Assembly: GCA_016842005.1 (NCBI GenBank)
Contig: JAENYD010000004.1
Coordinates: 1-64,000, forward strand
DNA: 64,000 bases
DNA from: Clostridium thermobutyricum
GTDB taxonomy: Bacteria; Bacillota; Clostridia; Ch29
Direction: 5' to 3'
Shown here: positions 18,863-26,368 of the stretch, piece by piece
Layout of the letters: every line of letters begins with the position of its first letter
How positions within the stretch are numbered: the stretch's first letter is position 1
The notes under the pieces: model-generated
Seen by the model: only the letters and a program-made list of their open reading frames with translations
What the model was told of the DNA's origin: nothing
Database searches by the model: none
Translations under genes and position numbers: made by a program

Positions 18863-18891
18863 TTGAATGTAGATATATAATATGATATAAT
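18863..18891 (+). promoter_or_regulatory. Sigma-A promoter for leader B and DASS transporter
   Basis: TTGAAT (18863-18868) and TATAAT (18886-18891) with 17-bp spacing. Transcription would begin near 18898, some 20 bp before the first stem of leader B. Confidence 0.85.
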
Positions 18892-18897
18892 CAATTC

Positions 18898-19021
18898 CAA
18901 TTATAATTGAAAATCTGTTTCGCCATATGCCTATGGCGACAAAAAGTTCTTTTGCCGCATAGTAGGTATAACACGGCTAGTATTTGGTTTCTATCAAATA
19001 GGGTCGTGTTTTTGTTTTTTT
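18898..19021 (+). ncRNA. Candidate riboswitch leader B with terminator, before the DASS transporter
   Basis: Plus-strand order: stem TCGCCA/TGGCGA with loop TATGCCTA; hairpin CAAAA-AGTTC-TTTTG; then TAGGTATA (about 18963-18970), complementary to the loop with one G-U pair; then a terminator AACACGGC...GTCGTGTT (18970-19010) with an inner TATTTG/CAAATA hairpin and a tail TTTGTTTTTTT (19011-19021). Compared with leader A, one pair in the first stem (T-A to C-G), one in the terminator (G-C to A-T) and two in the inner hairpin changed together. The loop and its pairing strand are conserved. The leader is followed by about 160 nt before the gene. Confidence 0.75.
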
Positions 19022-19179
19022 ACATAAATAACACTGACTATAATTCTTTTGGTTTTCAGGATAACGAAGGGAGGGAGATACAGGGACATAAAAATATACG
19101 GCACAGGTTAGTCAGGTTACCGCCGTCACAACTTAATATCTCTTTAACGGAAATAACTATTTAAAAAGGAGGAAACTCA

Positions 19180-20436
19180 ATGTCACCAGCAATTATTACT
19201 TTGTTGATTCTGCTAGGTGCAGCCATTTTGTTCTTCACCGAGGTTATTCCCCTGCCTGCTACAGCAATGGCAGTTCCCATTTGCCTGAGCCTGTTCAAAA
19301 TCCTCAAACCGACGGTTGCATTCTCTTACTGGTCAGACAAATGGGTCATGATATTCATGGCAATGTTCATGGTTGGTGAAGCCATGTTCCGGACCGGTTT
19401 CGCCAAGAAGGTCGGTGAAATTACCGTTAAAGCCGCCGGCACCAACGAAATCAGACTGATGACATTTGTTATGATTGCCGTTGGCGGTATGTCGGCTTTC
19501 CTGAGCAACACCGGTACAACAGTTGTATTCATTCCCATAGTCCTTGCCATGTGTATGAGCTCGGGGGTAAGTCCGAAGAAAATGTTAATGCCCATGGCAT
19601 TCGCCTCCTCCCTTGGAGGCACCATGACCGTTATAGGTACACCTCCCAACGGTATTGTAAACGGTGTGCTGAGCGGTACCCTGAATATGCCTGAATTCGG
19701 TTTCTTCGAATTTGCAAAAGTCGGCTTCTTCTTCTATGTCATTGGCATTGCATTTACTGCTTTGATAGGCCATAGGCTCCTTCCCAAGGGCGGGGCTGAT
19801 GACGATATCGACACTTCCAGCCTCAAGCAGATTCCTGACGAAGAAATCCGCTGGAACAAGATGCCTGCAGCAATCATCGTATTTGTATTCGTAGTGGCTT
19901 CAATGGCTACCGGCTTTATAGACCTTGAGACCGCTGCAATGCTTGGTGCGTTCCTCGTTATAGTAACCGGCTGTATTACTATGAAGGAAGCCTTCCAGTC
20001 GGTAAGCTGGACTACCATCTTCCTGTTCGCCGGTATGCTTCCCATGAGCAAGGCTATGCAGGATACAGGGGCCGCTGAAATGGTCGCAAAGGCAATAAGC
20101 GGAAACCTGGATTCTCCTGTTATGATACTGGGAGCAATGTTCCTCGTTACTGCCGTAGTAACAAACTTTATGTCAAACACAGCCACAACAGCCCTGTTCG
20201 CTCCCATCGGAGTGGCCGTTGCCCAGGGAGCAGGAATAAGCCCGGCACCGATCCTGATGGGTATTGCCATGGCAGCTTCCTGCTGCTTCATAACGCCTGT
20301 TGCAACACCTCCGAACACGATAGTACTTGGCCCTGCCGGATACAAGTTCAGGGATTACTTCTTGTCAGGCTGGCCCTTACAGGTACTGAGCTTCATAATC
20401 GCTATGGTTGTAATACCGATATTCTTCCCGTTCTAA
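19180..20436 (+). CDS. SLC13/DASS-family sodium-coupled anion (dicarboxylate) transporter
   Basis: The 418-residue membrane protein has about eleven segments. It contains the two SNT signatures of divalent-anion/Na+ symporters, SNTGTT (109-114) and SNTATT (332-337), each followed by a hydrophobic hairpin, plus GTPPNGIV and ATPPNTIV loops. In the family these motifs bind substrate carboxylates and Na+. With the succinate-to-propionate genes next to it, a C4-dicarboxylate is the likely cargo; sulfate or another anion is not excluded. It is the only plus-strand gene in the block. AAGGAGG precedes the ATG. Confidence 0.88.
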   Translation: MSPAIITLLILLGAAILFFTEVIPLPATAMAVPICLSLFKILKPTVAFSYWSDKWVMIFMAMFMVGEAMFRTGFAKKVGEITVKAAGTNEIRLMTFVMIAVGGMSAFLSNTGTTVVFIPIVLAMCMSSGVSPKKMLMPMAFASSLGGTMTVIGTPPNGIVNGVLSGTLNMPEFGFFEFAKVGFFFYVIGIAFTALIGHRLLPKGGADDDIDTSSLKQIPDEEIRWNKMPAAIIVFVFVVASMATGFIDLETAAMLGAFLVIVTGCITMKEAFQSVSWTTIFLFAGMLPMSKAMQDTGAAEMVAKAISGNLDSPVMILGAMFLVTAVVTNFMSNTATTALFAPIGVAVAQGAGISPAPILMGIAMAASCCFITPVATPPNTIVLGPAGYKFRDYFLSGWPLQVLSFIIAMVVIPIFFPF

Positions 20437-20549
20437 GAGTACAGAGAGCTGCTTTTAGGACGCTGTAAACACTTGGTGACGGTGGTAATCTTTCTAAATA
20501 TATTTTGGTAACCAGATAGCCTAATTGAATTCTCCAGGGATTAACATAT

Positions 20550-20592
20550 AAATCCCCTGTCATCGCGCTAAATCCGTGATGACAGGGGATTT
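20550..20592. terminator. Bidirectional terminator hairpin between DASS gene and ftsH
   Basis: A perfect 15-bp stem (20550-20564 with 20578-20592) with a 13-base loop lies between two converging genes. T-runs are short on both sides, so efficiency is uncertain. Confidence 0.7.
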
Positions 20593-20632
20593 ATCCTAAC
20601 CGGAACCTGTATTCAGCTTAAAACCTTGTCTT

Positions 20633-22432
20633 CTAAGCCTGAGAGAATGCCTCTTCAAATTCCTCTCCCGTCAGTTTCTCTTTCTCAAGCAGGACCCTGG
20701 CCACGTTGTGAAGCTTTTCAATATTCCTGGTCAAAAGCTCCTCCGCCTTCTTATAGGCGTTTTCTATAATGCATTTTATCTCCTTGTCTATCTGGGCCGC
20801 CACTTCTTCGCTGTAGTTCTTCGCCCTGCCCAGGTCCTTGCCGATAAACACCTCGTCATGACTGGTGCCGAAGGTCATGGGACCCAGTTTCTCGCTCATA
20901 CCGTATTCCGTGACCATTTTCCTTACCAGGCGGGTTGCCTTTTCCAGGTCGTTTTGAGCTCCGGTGCTTACGTCATTCAGCACCAGTTTTTCTGCCACCC
21001 GTCCTCCCAGCAGGTGTATCAGCTGCTCAAGCATCTCGGACCTGGACATATAGTATTTGTCTTCCTGGGGAAGTATCATGGTATACCCTCCCGCCCTGCC
21101 CCGGGGTATTATGGAAATCTGGTGAACCGGGTCGGCATTGGGAAGCAGCCTTGCCACTACTGCATGCCCTGCTTCATGGTAAGCGGTGAGTTTTTTGTCC
21201 TTCTCGGTCATAACCCTGCTTCTCTTCTCCGGACCGGCAATAACCCTTGTAACGCCCTCTTCCAGTTCATCCCTGCCTATCTTTTTCTTTCCCCTGCGGG
21301 CAGCAAGGAGTGCGGCCTCATTCATAAGATTCTCAAGGTCTGCGGGAGTAAACCCGGGGGTCCCCTTTGCCACCTCTTCCAGCTTCACATCATCATCCAG
21401 TGGTTTCCCCTTTGAGTGTATCCTGAGAACCGCTTCTCTTTCCTTAATATCCGGTATGCCCACCATAACCTGCCTGTCAAATCTGCCCGGTCTCAGCAGT
21501 GCAGGGTCCAATATGTCCGGCCTGTTGGTAGCTGCAATAATTATTATACCCTCGTTAACGCTGAACCCGTCCATTTCGACCAGTAACTGGTTAAGGGTCT
21601 GTTCCCGCTCGTCATGCCCGCCTCCAAGGCCTGCACCCCTGTGCCGGCCTACGGCATCTATTTCGTCAATAAAAACTATACAGGGCGAATTTTTCTTTGC
21701 CTGTTCAAACAGGTCCCTTACCCTGGATGCGCCTACCCCCACAAACATTTCAACAAAATCTGACCCGGAGATGCTGAAGAAAGGTACCCCTGCTTCTCCG
21801 GCCACAGCCTTGGCAAGATATGTCTTACCTGTACCGGGAGGCCCTACCAGCAATACCCCCTTGGGAATCCGGGCCCCCAGTTCTATAAATTTTCTGGGGT
21901 TCTTGAGGAATTCAACAATCTCCGAGAGTTCCTCCTTCTCCTCCTTGGCACCGGCGACATCATCGAAGGTGATTTTTCTGCCGTCGTCACTGTGCAGCTT
22001 TGCGCGGCTTTTACCAAAGGACATTACACGGTTTCCCCCGCCCTGGGACTGCTGCATGAAGAAAAACCACAATGCCACAAATAGCAGAAATATAAATAGC
22101 GTAGGCAACATCTGCGCCCACCAGGGTGTCTTGGGAGGTAATTTATTGTCAAACTGAAGTATCCCTTCATTTATCTGGGGCAGTATAAGCTGGTGAAAAG
22201 CATTTACATCCGGGACGGTAGCGGTAAATTCGGTGCCGTCCCTTGTCATTCCTGTAACTACCTTGTCTTCAATAACCATGCTTTTTATATTTTTGTTGTT
22301 CAGTTGAATAATAAGTTCTGAATACTCCAGCTTTTTAATCTCTTTGGTGTTAGTCCCAAACATCTGTACTATTGCAATTATTATTATAAACACCAGTATA
22401 TAAAAACTTGCTCCGCGGAAAAATTTCTTCAA
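20633..22432 (-). CDS. ftsH: ATP-dependent zinc metalloprotease FtsH
   Basis: Membrane-anchored AAA protease for quality control. Two N-terminal membrane helices (about 10-25 and 109-126) flank an extracytoplasmic domain. Then come the AAA module with Walker A GPPGTGKT (197-204), Walker [10 protein letters not shown], and the zinc site HEAGH (419-423). At 599 residues it is a little shorter than many homologues because the C-terminal tail is short. It is the last gene of the yabS-yabT-tilS-hpt-ftsH series, matching Bacillus subtilis order. Confidence 0.98.
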   Translation of the reverse strand: MKKFFRGASFYILVFIIIIAIVQMFGTNTKEIKKLEYSELIIQLNNKNIKSMVIEDKVVTGMTRDGTEFTATVPDVNAFHQLILPQINEGILQFDNKLPPKTPWWAQMLPTLFIFLLFVALWFFFMQQSQGGGNRVMSFGKSRAKLHSDDGRKITFDDVAGAKEEKEELSEIVEFLKNPRKFIELGARIPKGVLLVGPPGTGKTYLAKAVAGEAGVPFFSISGSDFVEMFVGVGASRVRDLFEQAKKNSPCIVFIDEIDAVGRHRGAGLGGGHDEREQTLNQLLVEMDGFSVNEGIIIIAATNRPDILDPALLRPGRFDRQVMVGIPDIKEREAVLRIHSKGKPLDDDVKLEEVAKGTPGFTPADLENLMNEAALLAARRGKKKIGRDELEEGVTRVIAGPEKRSRVMTEKDKKLTAYHEAGHAVVARLLPNADPVHQISIIPRGRAGGYTMILPQEDKYYMSRSEMLEQLIHLLGGRVAEKLVLNDVSTGAQNDLEKATRLVRKMVTEYGMSEKLGPMTFGTSHDEVFIGKDLGRAKNYSEEVAAQIDKEIKCIIENAYKKAEELLTRNIEKLHNVARVLLEKEKLTGEEFEEAFSQA

Positions 22433-22460
22433 TCATAGCCCTCCTTTCCATAGCAATCAG

Positions 22461-22593
22461 ATAAACAGGATTCTTGGCTTCAGGCGGGCTTTAACCCCAT
22501 CTGAAGCTTGGAACCCGTTATCCAGGGGCGTAGCGTCGCTTACCTCCCGCCTAAGAGGACGGGAGTATTAGCGGCGGTAGCCATCGGATAAAA
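22461..22593 (-). repeat. Structured repeat element, copy 1 (full)
   Basis: 133 bp between ftsH and hpt, read on the minus strand. It shares its ends with copy 2 at 38850-38934: TTTTATCCGATGGCTACC...GCTAATACTCCCGTCC at one end and GAATCCTGTTTAT at the other. Inside are a CTCCCG/CGGGAG hairpin and, near the end, a 12-bp hairpin (GCTTCAGATGGG with CCCGCCTGAAGC, two non-standard pairs). The layout resembles the structured ends of IS200/IS605-type elements or their guide RNAs, but no transposase is present. Confidence 0.65.
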
Positions 22594-22629
22594 CCATAGA
22601 AGATATTTTAACACAATTATCGAAAAAAC

Positions 22630-23178
22630 TCAATCTATTGTACTATTATAGTCCTGGGATTTCAAAACGCAGATTTCCGGAAGATTTCTGTATTTTTCTG
22701 AAAAATCCAGGCCATATCCCACCACGAATTCATCCTCAATCACAAAGCCTACATAATCCACTTTAACATCTACCTTGCGTCTTTCCGGCTTGTCCAGCAG
22801 CGCACAAATCCTGATGCTTTTCGGGCCTCTGGATTTGAGGTTTTCATACAGATAATTCAGGGTCAGACCGCTGTCGATAATATCTTCCACTATCAGTACA
22901 TCCATTCCCTCGATGGTATTATCCAGGTCTTTTAATATTCTTACTACTCCTGATGTCTCGGTTGAGCTACCGTAGCTGGAAACGGCCATAAAATCCATCA
23001 CCAGGGGAAGTCTGATATTCTTTACGAGGTCCCCCATGAAAAGCACTGCGCCCTTTAATACTCCCACCACCAACAGGTCTTTATCCTTATAATCTTCGGT
23101 GATAATTTCCCCCAGTTCCCTGACTTTATCCCGTATCTGCTGTTCTGTTATTAATATTCTTTCTATATTTCCCTCCAA
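22630..23178 (-). CDS. hpt: Hypoxanthine phosphoribosyltransferase
   Basis: Salvages hypoxanthine and guanine with PRPP. The 182-residue type I phosphoribosyltransferase has the PRPP loop VLIVEDIIDSGLTL, GVLKGAVLFMGDL near the N terminus and VGYGLDFSEKYRNLPEI at the C terminus. It starts with TTG seven bases after GGAGG. It lies 17 bp after tilS, the usual neighbour in Bacillota. Confidence 0.97.
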   Translation of the reverse strand: MEGNIERILITEQQIRDKVRELGEIITEDYKDKDLLVVGVLKGAVLFMGDLVKNIRLPLVMDFMAVSSYGSSTETSGVVRILKDLDNTIEGMDVLIVEDIIDSGLTLNYLYENLKSRGPKSIRICALLDKPERRKVDVKVDYVGFVIEDEFVVGYGLDFSEKYRNLPEICVLKSQDYNSTID

Positions 23179-23195
23179 ATCTACTCCTCCCTGTA

Positions 23196-24596
23196 TTATT
23201 GTCTGTAGCCCAGTCTTAGTATATTGACGGTGCTGCCATCTATCTTATAATCTTCGTTAATTCTCAACCCTGTCACCCATACTATATCCCTGCTGTTTTG
23301 TATCAGGGGAACGGCATCCCTTTCTCTCCTGGGTATTTTTAAATCAATAAAAAAATCTTTTATTTTCCTGGTCCCTTTCATTCCAAGGGGTTTGAACCTG
23401 TCCCCCGCCTTTCTTCCTCTGAGATACAGGTATTCACCTGTCTTGTCAAAGTCAAGATATGCTGTGAACCGGTCCCGGCTACCCTTTTCTTTGCAATAAT
23501 CTTCCTGCGTCAGTATCGTCGCTTCCACTACAGAGCCCAGCTCATCAATAAAGGTTTCACCAGGTACTCTGAGCTCATATATTCTGTCAATACTCTGGGT
23601 TACATCCTCTCCGGAAGTAATGAAAAATTTCCCATAGCCTGTTTCTGCCCTTATCCCATGGGGCAGGTGGATACAGGCTCCTGTTTTCCCGGCCTTGACC
23701 AGGCAGATAATATCCTGTATATGTTTGAATGCTATATCTGTTTTATCCCCCTTTAGTTTTTCTACAGCCAGCCGCAAAACCCTTCTCAATAATGCATCAT
23801 GAAAGCCGTTTAATTTGTTCAGGTCCATGACCAGTCTATTCTTTCCGCCGGATAAGAGGGCTTCCCTGAAATTTTGGGATGCAATGCGGCTGAGAAAATC
23901 GTTTTCATCCCTTAACAAATAGGCAGTATCACAAACTACCCCGTCGATATTTTCATTGTACTCTTTTCTCAAATAGGGCAACAATTCCAGTCTGATCTTA
24001 TTTCTGGTATATACAGGTTCCATATTGCTCCTGTCTATCACAGGGTTCAGGTTATGTGCCCGGCAGTATTCCTCAATCAACCGGCGGGGCACTTCAATAA
24101 GGGGTCGTATTATATTGCCTCTGACCGGATGTATGCCTCCCAGGCCCTCCATCCCCGAACCCCTTATAAATCGCATTACCACTGTCTCTGCCTGGTCGTT
24201 ATGATTATGGGCTACTGCTATCCTGTTATAATTCATGTCTGCCATGACCCTGTTAAAGAATTCATATCTGGCTTTCCGGCCTGCCTGTTCCCAGGAGAGA
24301 TTTCCCCTTCTGGCCATTGTCGGCACATCACAAGATTCAATAATACAGGGTATCCTCCTGGCTTCGCTCACCCTTCTTACGTATTCAGCTTCTTTTTCAG
24401 CCTCTCCCGGGCGAAAATTATGGTTAAGGTGAACTGTTATAAGATTTATACCGTAACAGTCCTTAAAGCGATAAAGGAGGTGAAACAGCGCCATTGAATC
24501 CGGGCCTCCTGACAGCGCTACAACCACCCCGTCCCCTTTATCCAGCATTCTGTATTTATTTACGGTTTCATGAAAGATATCCTCAATTACCAACAC
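23196..24596 (-). CDS. tilS: tRNA(Ile)-lysidine synthetase
   Basis: Adds lysine to C34 of the CAU-anticodon tRNA-Ile, essential for reading AUA. The PP-loop SGGPDS lies near residue 30 of the chosen chain, followed by the N-type ATP pyrophosphatase domain and C-terminal tRNA-binding domains (RFKPLGMKGTRKIKDFFID). The start is placed at GTG 24596, shortly after the kinase stop, with GGGG eight bases before it; the longer frame overlaps the kinase gene. Length is about 466 residues, normal. Confidence 0.95.
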   Translation of the reverse strand: MLVIEDIFHETVNKYRMLDKGDGVVVALSGGPDSMALFHLLYRFKDCYGINLITVHLNHNFRPGEAEKEAEYVRRVSEARRIPCIIESCDVPTMARRGNLSWEQAGRKARYEFFNRVMADMNYNRIAVAHNHNDQAETVVMRFIRGSGMEGLGGIHPVRGNIIRPLIEVPRRLIEEYCRAHNLNPVIDRSNMEPVYTRNKIRLELLPYLRKEYNENIDGVVCDTAYLLRDENDFLSRIASQNFREALLSGGKNRLVMDLNKLNGFHDALLRRVLRLAVEKLKGDKTDIAFKHIQDIICLVKAGKTGACIHLPHGIRAETGYGKFFITSGEDVTQSIDRIYELRVPGETFIDELGSVVEATILTQEDYCKEKGSRDRFTAYLDFDKTGEYLYLRGRKAGDRFKPLGMKGTRKIKDFFIDLKIPRRERDAVPLIQNSRDIVWVTGLRINEDYKIDGSTVNILRLGYRQ

Positions 24597-24610
24597 ATCC
24601 ACTTCCCCGT

Positions 24611-25507
24611 TCACTGAGTCACCATGACCAGCGTAATGCAGAAAATCACCAGGGATGCTATAAAACACAGGTCAATGACATATCCCATCCTGTCTTTCCT
24701 TTGCTCTGCCCTTATTTCTGTCCTGTTTACCAGAGGATATAAATCCCTTGCGAAGACATCAAGGTTCTTATATTTTTGTCCCAGCCCCTTTATTATAACC
24801 TTTTTTAAATCTCTACTCAAACACGAGTTCTTTACTGTGTTCAACAATTTTTCGTAGTCCCTGTCCCCTCCTATGGATTCGCCAATCAAAAGCTGTATCA
24901 GCATCATGGATAAAGCGAATATCTGGTAACCCTCGTCGGCCACCCTTTCTCCCACGCCCCAGCTGGCCCTGTCAAAAAAGGGTGTGAAATGATTTATACT
25001 TTCTCCCTCTTTTACCGTCCCTCCGAAATCTATCAGATATATACTGAGGGTATCAAGATCAAATATTATATTATCCGGCTTCAGATCACAGTATAGTACC
25101 CCCTGCTCCCCAAGAGCGGAACAGATTTCGCACAGGATTACAATAACCTGCAGAACACTCTTCGGGTTCAGTCCGCCTGCGCTGTAAATCTTCTTCAGGT
25201 CCCTCCCCCTGTAATAGGACATTATAAAAAAATAATGGGGAATATGATTGATTATGCAGTCGTCTCTGTAATAAACTTCCGGTATATAATGCACTCCCTT
25301 AAGTTTCTTTATTATATTGAATTCACTGTGGATATTTATCATATCCCGGCTTATCTTCATCACGTATCTTGCTCCAGAAGGTATTTCATCCACCAAAAAT
25401 ATGCTGGCAGTCCCTCCTTCGCTTATAAAGCTGACTACACTGTATTCCCTGCCGTACCACTTTCCGGATATTACTGCTCCCTTGTCTATACTGACCTTTG
25501 ATCCCAT
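24611..25507 (-). CDS. Serine/threonine protein kinase, YabT/PrkD-like
   Basis: 298 residues with a Hanks-type kinase domain and a C-terminal membrane helix (FIASLVIFCITLVMV). Seen: a glycine-rich loop SEGGTAS, the lysine in YVMKIS, the catalytic loop YCDLKPDNIIF and the metal-binding DFGG. No extracellular sensor follows the helix. The position between the VWA gene and tilS equals that of yabT, a sporulation kinase of Bacillus subtilis. The start ATG has GGAGGG just before it. Confidence 0.9.
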   Translation of the reverse strand: MGSKVSIDKGAVISGKWYGREYSVVSFISEGGTASIFLVDEIPSGARYVMKISRDMINIHSEFNIIKKLKGVHYIPEVYYRDDCIINHIPHYFFIMSYYRGRDLKKIYSAGGLNPKSVLQVIVILCEICSALGEQGVLYCDLKPDNIIFDLDTLSIYLIDFGGTVKEGESINHFTPFFDRASWGVGERVADEGYQIFALSMMLIQLLIGESIGGDRDYEKLLNTVKNSCLSRDLKKVIIKGLGQKYKNLDVFARDLYPLVNRTEIRAEQRKDRMGYVIDLCFIASLVIFCITLVMVTQ

Positions 25508-25554
25508 AATAACCCTCCGTAAAGTATAAAAGCGGCTGTTGGCCGCTAAAACAT

Positions 25555-26274
25555 TCAATAAACATTCACCTGTGCCGGAGTATCCACGTACTCCTCATCA
25601 CCGAATATATCTACGGCTTTCATAATTCCGGCATATGTCGGTGTCCCTCCCCCGGCCTTAATGGTTCCCAGTCTGGATGACAGCAGTTCATAGTCAGCGG
25701 TAAATCCTGATATCAGATCGCAGTGCTGTCCCTTTCTCCCTGGAAATGCAAGTACCGCAATGCTGGACATACCTTTCCTGGACCTGAAAGATAAAAGCAG
25801 TTCCTCAATACTTGTTACAGCCGTATGGAGCTTGCTGGCCATGCTGCCGCTGCAGTCAAGTAATATCGCACATCTAAGATTGACCTCTTCTCCCACCTTC
25901 CTGATATAATCAATTATTTTCCCCCTTGATGCCGGCTCTATTTCTTCCAGAGAATGTCCTGCAATTTTTTTAAGCTGAACACTGACAGCTTTTTCAATAG
26001 TCATTTGCACCGACTGCCGGGTTACCATCTGCATTGAACTCCCCAACCCTGAAAGGGCTACAATATCACAAATACCCCCTCCTTCCCGTACTATTCCGTC
26101 CAGTTCAATGTACGGGTCTTCTTCCCTGCTTTCTTCCAGTATGCCTATGGCATTCACCACAATTCCTTTACTATGGGCAATTCTGGCAGCATCCACCGGA
26201 TTACCGCCTATATTGGACCTTCCATCGGTTACCACCACAATTTCCTTCAACTCCATAGGGATCGATTTATGCAT
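25555..26274 (-). CDS. VWA-domain protein, YabS-like
   Basis: About 239 residues with two von Willebrand A-like halves: the first opens with ELKEIVVVTDGRSNIGG, the second with AILLDCSGSMASK, a MIDAS motif (DxSxS). Such proteins bind partners through a divalent cation. It occupies the yabS position between spoIIE and the kinase. ATG 26274 is chosen because a longer frame would run into the promoter-like boxes at 26300-26327. The role is probably sporulation-linked, with no known mechanism. Confidence 0.85.
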   Translation of the reverse strand: MHKSIPMELKEIVVVTDGRSNIGGNPVDAARIAHSKGIVVNAIGILEESREEDPYIELDGIVREGGGICDIVALSGLGSSMQMVTRQSVQMTIEKAVSVQLKKIAGHSLEEIEPASRGKIIDYIRKVGEEVNLRCAILLDCSGSMASKLHTAVTSIEELLLSFRSRKGMSSIAVLAFPGRKGQHCDLISGFTADYELLSSRLGTIKAGGGTPTYAGIMKAVDIFGDEEYVDTPAQVNVY

Positions 26275-26299
26275 AACCACACACCACCAGATCAGTTTT

Positions 26300-26327
26300 C
26301 TTATAAGTATTACCACATACCTGTCAG
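26300..26327 (-). promoter_or_regulatory. Possible promoter of yabS-like operon
   Basis: On the minus strand CTGACA (26322-26327) and TATAAG (26300-26305) are spaced 16 bp, just after the spoIIE terminator and about 25 bp before the VWA start codon. A sporulation sigma factor may be used instead; boxes for one are not clear. Confidence 0.4.
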
Positions 26328-26337
26328 CCTATACCAT

Positions 26338-26368
26338 GTAAAAAACCTGCCCATATGAAGGCAGGTTT
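26338..26368 (-). terminator. Intrinsic terminator after spoIIE
   Basis: Stem AAACCTGCC/GGCAGGTTT with a short loop, followed on the minus strand by TTTTTT. The stem overlaps the spoIIE stop codon. Confidence 0.85.

Noticed and set aside
21186-22157. 323-codon plus-strand frame opposite ftsH
   Set aside because: Complement of a well-supported gene; its translation is serine/proline-rich low-complexity sequence typical of an antisense reading.
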